Source of the DNA: Brevundimonas alba
Lineage (GTDB): Bacteria > Pseudomonadota > Alphaproteobacteria > Caulobacterales > Caulobacteraceae
Assembly (NCBI RefSeq): GCF_011927945.1
Contig: NZ_JAATJM010000001.1
Span: 567,501 to 631,500 of the forward strand
Length of the DNA stretch: 64,000 bases
Reading direction: 5' to 3'
Position 1 is the first letter of the stretch. The number at the start of each line of letters is the position of its first letter. The position numbers were made by a program, and so were the translations under genes. This document shows, in pieces, positions 47,408 through 55,239 of this stretch. The notes under the pieces were generated by a model, which saw only the letters and a list, made by a program, of their open reading frames with translations, was not told the origin of the DNA and searched no databases.

Positions 47408-48792
47408 CGGCCGGCCTCCTGCGTCTCGAAGGGTGCGGCGAGGCGGATCCGGGTCAGAGGCTCGCAGGCGTCTCCGCCGCCCGCCGGGACGACCGGCGTC
47501 TCCGGCTCGGCGGCGGCGGGACGCGGATCCGGATCCACGAATTTCGTGACGCCCACCATCTGCCTCGCGCCGTCCGCCAGCCCGGTCTCCAGCAGTTGCC
47601 GCGCCCGCGCGATGCGCGGCTGGATCAGGTGGCCGCGCAGGGCCTCGACGATCCCGCCCTCGGCCTCGATCGTCTGGAACTCGGCCCAGCCGGCCTCGGC
47701 CAGTTCGCGGGTGCGGTGATCGAGGAACCACGAGCCGGCCGCCGGATCGTCGACCCGACCGATGTGAGCTTCTTCCATCAGCACCAGCTGGGTGTTGCGC
47801 GCCTGCCGCCGGGCGAAGGCGTCGGGGCGTCCTTCCGCGCGGGTAAAGCCGTCCAGCACCACCGCGTCCGCGCCGCCCACCGCGCCGGCGAACCCCGCCG
47901 CCGTGAGCCGCAGCAGGTTCGGCCAGGGATCGCGCGCCGACAGCATCCGCCGCGACGACCGCGCCTCGATCAGCGCCCGCGTCTCCGCGCCGAACGCCCG
48001 GCTCAGCGAGCGCCAGATCAGGCGCAGGCCGCGAACCTTGGCGAGGCTGTCGAAATATTCTTGGTCCACCGACACGCCGAGGACGGTTCCCTTCAGCGCC
48101 TGCTCCGCCGTCATGCCGGCATCGATGGCGGCGCGGATCAGGGCCGCCGCATTGGACGCCGCGAACGCCAGTTCCTGGGCGATTGAGCCGCCGGCCTCGT
48201 GCGCGACGCGGCCGGAGGCGAGGAAGAAGGTGGCGTCCGGATAGGCCCCGGCATGGCGGGCGGCGGTGTTGGCCGCGAGGGTCAGATGCTCTTCCAGCGA
48301 GCGCGGGGCCGCGCCCGTTTGGGCGAAGGCCGAGACCGGGTCCATGTGGAACATCAGCCTGGCGCGCGGTGAACCCTTGGCGGCGACCGCCAGTGCATTG
48401 GCCGCCTCCGGACCGTCCAGCCCAGCATCGAGGCCGACCGCCGCCAGCTCCAGCGCCACCCCGTCGAGGGCGGCCGTCAGGGGCGCTGAATCCGCCAGAA
48501 CCCCGCCCTTGAGCACCACCGACGCGGCGCCGCCTTCAAGGTCGGCGAGCACCACGGCGTTGACCGCCGCCGGCTCGTCGCCCTCGACGAGGGTGCGCAG
48601 GTCCCAAGCCCGACCGTCGGCGTGCGAGGGACGCGGCGCGAACAGCGGCTCGACCCCGGTCGCGGCGGCGTAGAGCGGGCGGACGGCCAACTGGTCGGCA
48701 TCGAGATGCAGCAGGCTTTCAAGCGGCCGGTCTTTAAGCGCCTTCTCGGCGAGGACCTTCCAGTCGGCGGGGGACGGGGTCGGAAACGTCAT
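47404..48792 (-). CDS. mutA: Methylmalonyl-CoA mutase, small subunit
   Basis: This 462-aa subunit has a degenerate TIM barrel ([61 protein letters not shown]). It lacks the cobalamin-binding domain, as in the two-subunit enzymes of Propionibacterium and many Proteobacteria. It is encoded just upstream of the large subunit with a 4-nt overlap, consistent with heterodimer assembly. It is shorter than some homologues (~600 aa) because the terminal B12-like domain is missing. Confidence 0.93.
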   Translation of the reverse strand: MTFPTPSPADWKVLAEKALKDRPLESLLHLDADQLAVRPLYAAATGVEPLFAPRPSHADGRAWDLRTLVEGDEPAAVNAVVLADLEGGAASVVLKGGVLADSAPLTAALDGVALELAAVGLDAGLDGPEAANALAVAAKGSPRARLMFHMDPVSAFAQTGAAPRSLEEHLTLAANTAARHAGAYPDATFFLASGRVAHEAGGSIAQELAFAASNAAALIRAAIDAGMTAEQALKGTVLGVSVDQEYFDSLAKVRGLRLIWRSLSRAFGAETRALIEARSSRRMLSARDPWPNLLRLTAAGFAGAVGGADAVVLDGFTRAEGRPDAFARRQARNTQLVLMEEAHIGRVDDPAAGSWFLDHRTRELAEAGWAEFQTIEAEGGIVEALRGHLIQPRIARARQLLETGLADGARQMVGVTKFVDPDPRPAAAEPETPVVPAGGGDACEPLTRIRLAAPFETQEAGR

Positions 48793-48841
48793 CCGCCTCC
48801 ATTGCCCCCGCGACCGCCCCGGGTCCAGACGAGGGTTCTGA

Positions 48842-48898
48842 AACCCGACTCAAAAAAACAGTCCGAAGAGTCCGAAGAGTCCGAAGAGTCGGTTTTGC
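48842..48898. repeat. 9-bp tandem repeat between inverted arms
   Basis: GTCCGAAGA occurs three times in tandem (48861-48887), followed by GTCGG. The flanks CCGACTC (48845-48851) and GAGTCGG (48886-48892) are inverted copies, with A-rich sequence on the left and TTTT on the right. It could act as a terminator-like structure or be a slippage-prone repeat in the 230-nt gap between mutA and the GST gene. Confidence 0.5.
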
Positions 48899-49022
48899 TC
48901 CTCCCAGTGACTGCACCTTACCAGCCGCCTGCGTCAAAACCGGTCGCACCAATGCGCCACAGCAACGGTTGCGGTTAAGCTTCGTCTTCCTACATCACGC
49001 GGATCGAAGCAGGAGTTTCCTC

Positions 49023-49724
49023 ATGGCCGACCTTTCCGCCTTCCCGATCACACAGCGCTGGCCCGCGCAGCATCCGGACCGGCTGCAGCTCTATTCGCTG
49101 AACACGCCGAACGGGGTGAAGGCCTCGATCATGCTCGAGGAGATCGGCCTGCCGTATGAGCCGCACTTCATCGACATCACGAAGAACGAAACCTGGGGCC
49201 CGGAATTCCTGTCGCTGAACCCGAACGGCAAGATTCCGGCCATCCTCGATCCCGACGGCCCGGACGGAAAGCCGCTGGCCCTGTTCGAGTCGGGCGCCAT
49301 CCTGGTCTATCTGGCCGAAAAGACCGGCCGGCTGATCCCCGCCGACGCCGCCGGCCGCTATGAGACCCTGCAGTGGGTCATGTGGCAGATGGGCGGGCTC
49401 GGGCCGATGTTCGGCCAGCTGGGCTTCTTCAACAAATTCGCCGGCAAGGACATTGAGGACAAGCGGCCGCTGCAGCGCTACGTGACGGAATCGAAGCGAC
49501 TGCTGGGCGTGCTCGACGGGCGGCTTGAAGGCCGCGACTGGATCATGGGCGAATACACCATTGCCGACATCGCCATGCTGGGCTGGGTCCGCAACCTGAT
49601 CGGCTTCTACGAGGCGCGCGATCTGGTCGAGTTTGACGGGCTGAAGAACGTCCCGGCCTGGCTGGAACGCGGCCTCGCCCGCCCCGCGGTGCAGCGCGGT
49701 CTGGAGATCCCGAAACGACCCTGA
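49023..49724 (+). CDS. Glutathione S-transferase, YghU/YfcG-like
   Basis: This 233-aa protein has the nucleophile-variant GST motif typical of disulfide-bond oxidoreductases: LYSLNTPNGVKASIMLEEIGLPYE, with TPNG rather than a Ser/Tyr. SLNPNGKIPAI, ESGAILVYLAEKTGRL and the helical MWQMGGLGPMFGQLGFF follow. E. coli YghU and YfcG reduce disulfides using two glutathiones. The ATG at 49023 follows CAGGAG. It is convergent with gcd, 3 nt apart. Confidence 0.93.
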   Translation: MADLSAFPITQRWPAQHPDRLQLYSLNTPNGVKASIMLEEIGLPYEPHFIDITKNETWGPEFLSLNPNGKIPAILDPDGPDGKPLALFESGAILVYLAEKTGRLIPADAAGRYETLQWVMWQMGGLGPMFGQLGFFNKFAGKDIEDKRPLQRYVTESKRLLGVLDGRLEGRDWIMGEYTIADIAMLGWVRNLIGFYEARDLVEFDGLKNVPAWLERGLARPAVQRGLEIPKRP

Positions 49725-49727
49725 CGC

Positions 49728-52235
49728 TCAGCGCTGCGGCAGCGCATAGGCGATGACGAAGTCTCCGGCGGGCGTCTCCATGAAGTGGTGCCCGCCGGCC
49801 ATCATGACCAGATACTGCCGCCCGTCCTGCTCATAGACCATCGGCGTCGCCTGTCCGCCGGCGGGCAGGACGTCGGACCAGACGGTCTCTCCGGTCTCGA
49901 TGTCGATGGCCCGGATCAGGTCGTCGGTCGCGGCGGCGATGAAGATCAGCCCGCCCGCCGTGACCACCGCCCCGCCGTTGTTGGGCGTGCCGATGTCCAC
50001 CGGCAGCATCGACGGGATCCCGAACGGACCGTTCTTGCGCGCCGTGCCGAAGGGCCTATCCCAGACGGTGCGGCCGGTGCGGATGTCGACGGCCCGGATG
50101 CCGCCATAGGGGGGCTGCTTGCACAGCATGCCCGTCGACTTCATCCGCCAGCCGGCGTTGACGTCGATGGCGTAGGGCACGCCCCACTGCGGATCGCCCG
50201 CGCCTTCCGCGCCCTCGGGCACGCCGCCGCGGGACTCCGGTGTCTTCCCCTCCAGCCGGGGATCGCCGCGCGGGAACCAGCCGAGCTTGTTGGCCGTCTC
50301 GCGCGGCACCAGCCGGTTGTAGTTCGGCATGTCATTGTAGTTGGCGATGATCCAGCCGCGCCGCGGGTCTACGGCCACGCCGCCCCAGTCCGAGCCGCCG
50401 TTGTAGCCCGGATATTCGATCCAGCGCCGCTCGCTGGTCGGCGGGGTGTAGAAGCCGTCGTAGGCGGCCTGACGGAAGCCGATGCGGCAGATCATCTGGT
50501 CGATGGGCGACATGCCCCACATGTCGCGCTCGCTCAGGTCGTTCTTCGGCCGCAGGGTGTGGAACAGGGAGTGGGGCTGCGTCGGACTCCGGTCACGCGC
50601 CTCGACACCCCCCTGTGGCGCCGGGCGCTCGGCCACCGGGGTTAGCGGTCGACCCGTCCGGCGGTCGAGGATGTAGAGGTCGCCCTGCTTGCTGGGCAGG
50701 ACGAGGGCCGGCACGGCGCCGCCCGCGGTCGGATAGTCGATCAGGGTCGCCTGCGAGCCGAGGTCGTAGTCCCAGACATCCTTGTGCACCGTCTGGAACG
50801 ACCATGCGGGGCGGCCGGTGGTGACGTCGAGCGCCACCAGCGAGGTCGAATACTGGTTCTCCTGCGGCGTGCGGTTGCTGCTCCAGTAGTCCGCCGCCGA
50901 ATTGCCCATCGGCAGATAGACGAGGCCGAGCTGTTCGTCGCCCGAGGCCGTGGTCCACATGTTCGGCGTGCCGCGGGTGTAGGTCTGGCCGGTGGGCGGC
51001 AGGCCCGTCGTCGCCGGCTGCCCCGCATCCCAGGCCCAGCGCAGGGCGCCGGTGATCGCGTCGAAGCCCTGGATCACCCCGGAGGGCGCCTTGTCGTATT
51101 GCCCGTCCAGCACCTGATGGCCGGTGACGATGACGCCGCGGACGATGGTCGGGGCCGAGGTGATAGACACCATGCCCGGGATGACCCGGCCCATGCCGAC
51201 CTTGATGTCGACCGAGCCGTTGGTTCCGAAATCCGCGCAGGGACGGCCGGTGCGGGCGTCAACCGCGACCAGCCGGCCGTCGAGCGTGCCCGCGATGATG
51301 CGGGTCGCGCAGGGCGTCGGGGCCACAGCGGGAATGGGAACCGGGCGGGGCCGGGGTGCGATGGCCACCGGGGCCGGGGCCGCTTGAGACCCTGCAGAGG
51401 CGGTCGGCGTCGCGCTCGCGTCATAGTAGGCCACGCCCCGGCAGGCGGCGGTGTAGGGAATCCACTCGTCCGACACGCGCGGATCGAAGCGCCAGCGCTC
51501 GCGGCCGCTGCGTGCATCGAGGGCGATCAGACGGCTGCGCGCGGTGCACAGATAGACGGTGTCTCCGACCTTCAGCGGCGTGGTCTCGGCGCCCCATTTT
51601 TCCGTCGGCGTGTCGCCGGTGCGGAAGGTCCAGACCCGCTCCAGCCGGCCGACGTTCTGACGGTTGATCTGGGTCAGCGGCGAATAGCGGCGGGCGCTGT
51701 AGGTCCCCCCATACGCCGGCCAGTCGGCTCCGGTCTGACGCAGGGACGGCTCGGACATGGCGGCGAGCATGGCGCCCTGTCCGGGCGCGGGGCTCATGGG
51801 GCGGTTGGCCTGGGCCACCACGATCCCGGCGATGACGGCGCCGACGAGGAAGACCGCCGCGCCGCCGAGCGCCAGCCTGCGTCCCCGGCGTCCATCGAGC
51901 ACGGGGAAGGCGGCGATGACGAACACCAGCAGGACAGCAGGAGCGATGACACGCGGCACCAGCGCCCAGCCGTTCAGCCCCACCTCCCACAGCGCCCACA
52001 GCACTGTCAGGACGAAGACGCCGATGTAGATCCAGGCGCCGAGAAGCCTGAGCCGCCACAGCATGACGCCCGAAGCGATCAGGCCTAGGCCGGCCAGCAG
52101 ATAGTAGAAGGAGCCGCCGAGAGAGAGCAGCCAGCCGCCGCCGATGGCGAGCGTCAGGCCGATCAGGAGGAACAGCACCGCCAGAACCCGGACCAGCACG
52201 CCGCCGAGGCCAACGCCTCTTTCGATCCTCGCCAT
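49728..52235 (-). CDS. gcd: Membrane-bound PQQ-dependent glucose dehydrogenase
   Basis: This 835-aa quinoprotein oxidises glucose to gluconolactone on the periplasmic face, passing electrons to ubiquinone. Five N-terminal membrane helices (about residues 1-145) precede an eight-bladed PQQ propeller with DWPAYGGTYSARRYSPLTQI, RTGDTPTEKWGAETTPL, TTGLPPTGQTYTRGTPNMW and VHKDVWDYDLGSQATLIDY. It ends in GGHHFMETPAGDFVIAYALP. Length is typical for Gcd. It requires PQQ, whose biosynthesis genes are not in the window. Confidence 0.95.
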   Translation of the reverse strand: MARIERGVGLGGVLVRVLAVLFLLIGLTLAIGGGWLLSLGGSFYYLLAGLGLIASGVMLWRLRLLGAWIYIGVFVLTVLWALWEVGLNGWALVPRVIAPAVLLVFVIAAFPVLDGRRGRRLALGGAAVFLVGAVIAGIVVAQANRPMSPAPGQGAMLAAMSEPSLRQTGADWPAYGGTYSARRYSPLTQINRQNVGRLERVWTFRTGDTPTEKWGAETTPLKVGDTVYLCTARSRLIALDARSGRERWRFDPRVSDEWIPYTAACRGVAYYDASATPTASAGSQAAPAPVAIAPRPRPVPIPAVAPTPCATRIIAGTLDGRLVAVDARTGRPCADFGTNGSVDIKVGMGRVIPGMVSITSAPTIVRGVIVTGHQVLDGQYDKAPSGVIQGFDAITGALRWAWDAGQPATTGLPPTGQTYTRGTPNMWTTASGDEQLGLVYLPMGNSAADYWSSNRTPQENQYSTSLVALDVTTGRPAWSFQTVHKDVWDYDLGSQATLIDYPTAGGAVPALVLPSKQGDLYILDRRTGRPLTPVAERPAPQGGVEARDRSPTQPHSLFHTLRPKNDLSERDMWGMSPIDQMICRIGFRQAAYDGFYTPPTSERRWIEYPGYNGGSDWGGVAVDPRRGWIIANYNDMPNYNRLVPRETANKLGWFPRGDPRLEGKTPESRGGVPEGAEGAGDPQWGVPYAIDVNAGWRMKSTGMLCKQPPYGGIRAVDIRTGRTVWDRPFGTARKNGPFGIPSMLPVDIGTPNNGGAVVTAGGLIFIAAATDDLIRAIDIETGETVWSDVLPAGGQATPMVYEQDGRQYLVMMAGGHHFMETPAGDFVIAYALPQR

Positions 52236-52304
52236 GATCAGCCCGCCTTCAGCTTTCGGTTTTTGGGGCGATGTGGGTGGCTGGCGCGAGCGCGCCGGCC
52301 CGCG

Positions 52305-52493
52305 TCAGCGCCGCCGTTCGGTTTCCGTGTTCGTGACCGCATCGTCGCCGGAGCCGGTTCCGGCCCCTCCTGCGGACGGGGGACGGGGATGCTTCTGGTC
52401 AGGCGCGGCCCCGGCTTCGCCCACCCTCCGCTGGCCCAGGCCCTCGTTGAGGTGGACCGTCCGGCCCTTGTCCGTCGCGTCGCGCGTGCCCAT
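52305..52493 (-). CDS. Small hydrophilic protein (62 aa)
   Basis: This 62-aa basic, hydrophilic, Gly/Pro-rich protein (TDKGRTVHLNEGLGQRRVG, PRPPSAGGAGTGSGDD) has no membrane segment or cysteine. Its ATG overlaps the stop of the preceding DUF3606-like gene as TGATG, implying translational coupling. It is unlike its neighbours in sequence and probably disordered. Family and function are unknown. Confidence 0.55.
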   Translation of the reverse strand: MGTRDATDKGRTVHLNEGLGQRRVGEAGAAPDQKHPRPPSAGGAGTGSGDDAVTNTETERRR

Positions 52494-52690
52494 CAGCGGC
52501 GGCCTCCAAGCTCGCGCTGAACGTCGCGGAACCCGGTGCCGACCCGCGCTACCGCCATCCGCACCGCTTCGGGCGTGGCGGCGAAGGTCTCCGCGAGTGT
52601 CTGCAGGTCAGGCTCGGTTATCGCTTCGGGCGCTGAGGCGAAGGCGGGCGGCGCATCGAGGCCATCGGTCGGGCTTTCGGCGATCTGCAT
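52493..52690 (-). CDS. DUF3606-like small protein
   Basis: This 65-aa protein ends in PDLQTLAETFAATPEAVRMA and VARVGTGFRDVQREL. That matches the helical second half of DUF3606 proteins, small stress-associated soluble proteins. The N-terminus is disordered-looking and acidic. ATG 52690 has GGAGA 8 nt upstream. An EcfG-like promoter with one mismatch is at 52721-52746. It is coupled to the 62-aa gene downstream. A role in stress survival is inferred from context. Confidence 0.65.
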   Translation of the reverse strand: MQIAESPTDGLDAPPAFASAPEAITEPDLQTLAETFAATPEAVRMAVARVGTGFRDVQRELGGRR

Positions 52691-52720
52691 CGGTCCGGTC
52701 TCCACGGATTGTGCCGGCGA

Positions 52721-52746
52721 AACGCGGCTACGGGGCCGATGGGTCC
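52721..52746 (-). promoter_or_regulatory. Near-consensus EcfG promoter for DUF3606-like gene
   Basis: On the minus strand GGACC-N17-CGTT differs from GGAAC-N17-CGTT by one base and ends 31 nt upstream of the ATG at 52690. Confidence 0.4.
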
Positions 52747-52774
52747 AGTGTCGGCGATCCGACGTTGGTCGGGT

Positions 52775-52799
52775 GGAACTCCGCCACCGCCGCCCCGTT
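52775..52799 (+). promoter_or_regulatory. EcfG promoter, exact consensus, for leaderless small gene
   Basis: GGAAC (52775-52779), a 16-nt spacer and CGTT (52796-52799) match the consensus exactly. Only 8 nt separate the -10 from the ATG at 52808, so transcription is predicted to start at or next to the start codon. Confidence 0.6.
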
Positions 52800-52807
52800 G
52801 GCAGGGC

Positions 52808-53011
52808 ATGGACAAGCGCCCGACATCGCCGCCGTCGAAAACGTCCGGCCTCGTGGTCGGCGGCCTCGGCGGGCCGGAGGACGAACTGCTGGAGTCGGGG
52901 CAGGAAGAGGTCTTCTCGCGCACCGAGGTCGAGAGCGGCCAGATCGAGCATCACGTCGAGGCCGGCGGACCGAGCGTCGATCAGGGTGGCGACAGCAGCC
53001 GCAAGGCCTGA
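52808..53011 (+). CDS. Small acidic stress-type protein (67 aa), probably leaderless
   Basis: This 67-aa hydrophilic protein begins MDKRPTSPPSKTSGLVVGGL and continues with GGPEDELLESGQEEVFSRTE. It has no hydrophobic or Cys content. It has no ribosome-binding site, but an exact EcfG promoter ends 8 nt before the ATG, consistent with a leaderless mRNA. It lies 87 nt upstream of the Cys-rich copper-binding protein. The family is unknown to me; the C-terminus (VEAGGPSVDQGGDSSRK) looks disordered. Confidence 0.55.
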   Translation: MDKRPTSPPSKTSGLVVGGLGGPEDELLESGQEEVFSRTEVESGQIEHHVEAGGPSVDQGGDSSRKA

Positions 53012-53098
53012 CGCTCGCCGTCGGCATATTTTGCGGCTCCGCTTCGAACTTCCGCGCCGCGCGCCGGTTGGTCCGCCGAAACCGACCGGGAGCCGCCG

Positions 53099-53521
53099 AT
53101 GCACGCCCAGCAGATGATTGCCGCCCACCCGCACGTCCGGGGCGAGGTGAACACCGCCCTCGCCCGCTGTGTCGAAGCCTGTTTCGACTGCGCCCAGGTC
53201 TGCGCCTCCTGCGCCGACGCCTGTCTCGGCGAGGAAAAGGTCGCCGATCTGGTGCAGTGCATCCGGTTGAACATGGATTGTGCGGACGTCTGCCTGAGCA
53301 GCGGGCTGATCGCTACGCGCCGCTCGGGCGGTGATGTTCCCCTGATCGCGGCGCAGCTGAGGGCATGCGAACTGGCGTGCGCCCGATGCGCGCAGGAGTG
53401 CGAGCAGCATGCCGAAATGCACGAGCACTGCCGGATCTGCGCCGAGGCCTGCCGGGCGTGCGAGCGCGCCTGCCGCGAGGCTGCCGCGAGCCTCCCGGGC
53501 GCGGACGCTCCCCGCCACTGA
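53099..53521 (+). CDS. Four-helix bundle copper-binding protein (DUF326/Csp-like)
   Basis: This 140-aa protein has 18 cysteines in helical CxxxC and CxxC patterns: RCVEACFDCAQVCASCADAC, QCIRLNMDCADVC, RACELACARCAQEC and HCRICAEACRACERAC. This matches DUF326 proteins such as Csp1/Csp3 that store many Cu(I) ions inside a four-helix bundle. The absence of a signal peptide suggests a cytosolic (Csp3-like) form. GGGAGCC precedes the ATG. The SWIB gene follows by 30 nt, likely in one transcript. Confidence 0.93.
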   Translation: MHAQQMIAAHPHVRGEVNTALARCVEACFDCAQVCASCADACLGEEKVADLVQCIRLNMDCADVCLSSGLIATRRSGGDVPLIAAQLRACELACARCAQECEQHAEMHEHCRICAEACRACERACREAAASLPGADAPRH

Positions 53522-53551
53522 AACCCCGAACAACACGACTGGAGACCTGAC

Positions 53552-53827
53552 ATGGCACAGAACGAAGGACCCGGCGCCGGCGAGGAGAACGACGGCCTGC
53601 ACCGCCCGCTGAACCTGTCGGAGGAACTGTCGGAAGTCGTCGGCGACGGTCCGATGGGCCGCGCCGACGTCGTCAGCGGCCTGTGGGACTACATCAAGAA
53701 GAATGACCTGCAGGACGGGCAGGAGATCAAGGCGGACGACAAGCTGAAGGCGGTGTTCGGGAAGGAGCGGTTCACGATGTTCGAGATGAACGAGATCCTG
53801 TCGGATCACCTGCAGGAGGCGGACTGA
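53552..53827 (+). CDS. SWIB/MDM2 domain protein
   Basis: This 91-aa protein has a SWIB domain: RPLNLSEELSEVVGDG, ADVVSGLWDYIKKNDLQDG and DDKLKAVFGKERFTMFEMNE. SWIB is a eukaryotic chromatin-remodelling fold that also occurs in Chlamydia and some Alphaproteobacteria, where it is thought to affect DNA topology or transcription. ATG 53552 follows TGGAGACC. It lies in the stress-protein island, between the copper-binding protein and a disordered protein. Confidence 0.93.
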   Translation: MAQNEGPGAGEENDGLHRPLNLSEELSEVVGDGPMGRADVVSGLWDYIKKNDLQDGQEIKADDKLKAVFGKERFTMFEMNEILSDHLQEAD

Positions 53828-53830
53828 CCC

Positions 53831-54160
53831 ATGGCGACGGGCATGAACGAAGCCGGCAAGGCGGGTCACCACGAGCGCAACAAGGTCGAGGGCGAGGGCG
53901 AGACCAACGCCAGCGGCGGCGACACGACGAGCAGCGGGTTCGGCGGCGACATGGACGACATCGATCCCGATGCGCCCTCGCCGACCGACCTGAGTGGTCG
54001 GACCGAGCCGTCGATGCGGACCGCCGTGGCTCAGCCGGGCACACACGATCCGGAGGACTCCAGCTTCGCTCCGGGCGGGGACAAGACCTCCAATCCGGAC
54101 GTCGATGGCGAGGCCATGCTGGACCAGACCGTCGGTCGCGCCGACACCGGACGGCATTGA
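53831..54160 (+). CDS. Disordered hydrophilic protein (109 aa)
   Basis: This 109-aa acidic protein is rich in Gly, Asp, Ser and Thr (GEGETNASGGDTTSSGFGGD, DDIDPDAPSPTDLSGRTEPS). It has no hydrophobic core, Cys or membrane helix and is predicted intrinsically disordered. It starts 3 nt after the SWIB gene stop, so they are co-translated. Its composition resembles hydrophilin-type stress proteins; function is inferred only from this. Its stop overlaps a TTG start candidate of the pyruvyl-transferase gene. Confidence 0.7.
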   Translation: MATGMNEAGKAGHHERNKVEGEGETNASGGDTTSSGFGGDMDDIDPDAPSPTDLSGRTEPSMRTAVAQPGTHDPEDSSFAPGGDKTSNPDVDGEAMLDQTVGRADTGRH

Positions 54161-54168
54161 CGGCGCGG

Positions 54169-55239
54169 GTGGCCAAGCCCCGCCGCGTCGGCGTCCTGAC
54201 CTTCCACCGCTGCATCAACTACGGCTCGTACTGGCAGGCGCGCTGCCTGACGGAGGGGCTGCGCCGGCGCGGCCATGACGCGGTGCTGCTGGATCACCGG
54301 TCCTCGTGGGTGAACCGGGCGGAGTGGCGGTGCGCCCTGCAGCCGATGCTGCCCACGCGGACGCCGCGCGCGGACTTTCCCCTGTATGCGGAGAAGACGC
54401 GCAGGTTCTTCGAGGCGTTCGAGGGCCTGCCGCTGTCGGAGCCCTTCGACCTGGAGGCGCCACAGGACGCCGGAGCCTTCGACGCCGTGGTGGTCGGCAG
54501 CGACGAGGTGTGGAATTTCCGCCACCCCTGGTACGCGGGGCGGCCGCTGTTTTTCGGCGAAGGCCTGCAGGCGGACCGGCTCGTCGCCTATGCCGCCAGC
54601 TTCGGCAATCACGACGCGGACGACGGGCTGGACCCGTTCTGGGGCGGGCGGTTGAAGGCCTTCTCGGCCATCGCGGTGCGGGACGAGAATTCGCGCAGAC
54701 TGGTCGAGGCGGGGCTCGGCCAGACGCCGGAGATCGTGCTCGATCCATGCCTGCAGTTCGACGACATCGCGCGAGGCACGGACGAGAATCCATGGCCGGA
54801 CCGGGTGATCGTCTATGGTCATTCTTTCGCGGAGTGGTTCAAGGCCGCGGTGCGCCGGTGGGCGGACGAGCGGGGCGTGCGGCTGGTCAGCCTCGGCTAC
54901 CGCAATGACTGGGCGGACGAGCAGTGGATCACGGCGGGCCCGGAGGATTTTGCCCGCGCCATGGCCTCCGCCCGTGCGGTGATCACCAACTTCTTCCATG
55001 GCTGCGTCTTCGCCCTGGTCAACGCCAGGCCCTTCGTCACGGCCCTGACGGACTACCGTGTCAACAAGATCCGCGATCTGACGGCGCGCGTCGGGGCGGG
55101 GCTGCGGCTGGTGGAGGAAGGATCGTCAGCGGCCGACTATGCGGCGGCGCTGGACGAACCGCTGGAGCGGGAGATCACGACCCGGCTGGCGGCGTTGAGG
55201 CAGCGGTCGGAGGCGTATCTTGACCTTGCGCTCGCCTGA
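54169..55239 (+). CDS. Polysaccharide pyruvyl transferase family protein
   Basis: This protein of about 356 aa has the WcaK/CsaB-like pattern: RVGVLTFHRCINYGSYWQAR at the start, VVVGSDEVWNFRHPWYAG, DPCLQFDDI, and the late FFHGCVFALVNARPFV with the conserved histidine. Family members add a pyruvate ketal to sugars of exopolysaccharide or cell-wall polymers from PEP. GTG 54169 is used; TTG 54157 overlapping the upstream stop (TTGA) is the alternative. It overlaps the next gene by 20 nt. Acceptor sugar is unknown. Confidence 0.9.
   Translation: MAKPRRVGVLTFHRCINYGSYWQARCLTEGLRRRGHDAVLLDHRSSWVNRAEWRCALQPMLPTRTPRADFPLYAEKTRRFFEAFEGLPLSEPFDLEAPQDAGAFDAVVVGSDEVWNFRHPWYAGRPLFFGEGLQADRLVAYAASFGNHDADDGLDPFWGGRLKAFSAIAVRDENSRRLVEAGLGQTPEIVLDPCLQFDDIARGTDENPWPDRVIVYGHSFAEWFKAAVRRWADERGVRLVSLGYRNDWADEQWITAGPEDFARAMASARAVITNFFHGCVFALVNARPFVTALTDYRVNKIRDLTARVGAGLRLVEEGSSAADYAAALDEPLEREITTRLAALRQRSEAYLDLALA

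Noticed and set aside
52493..54157. 554-codon minus-strand frame across the stress island
   Set aside because: Only its last 65 codons (DUF3606-like) look like protein. The rest runs antisense to the Cys-rich and SWIB genes and has shadow composition.
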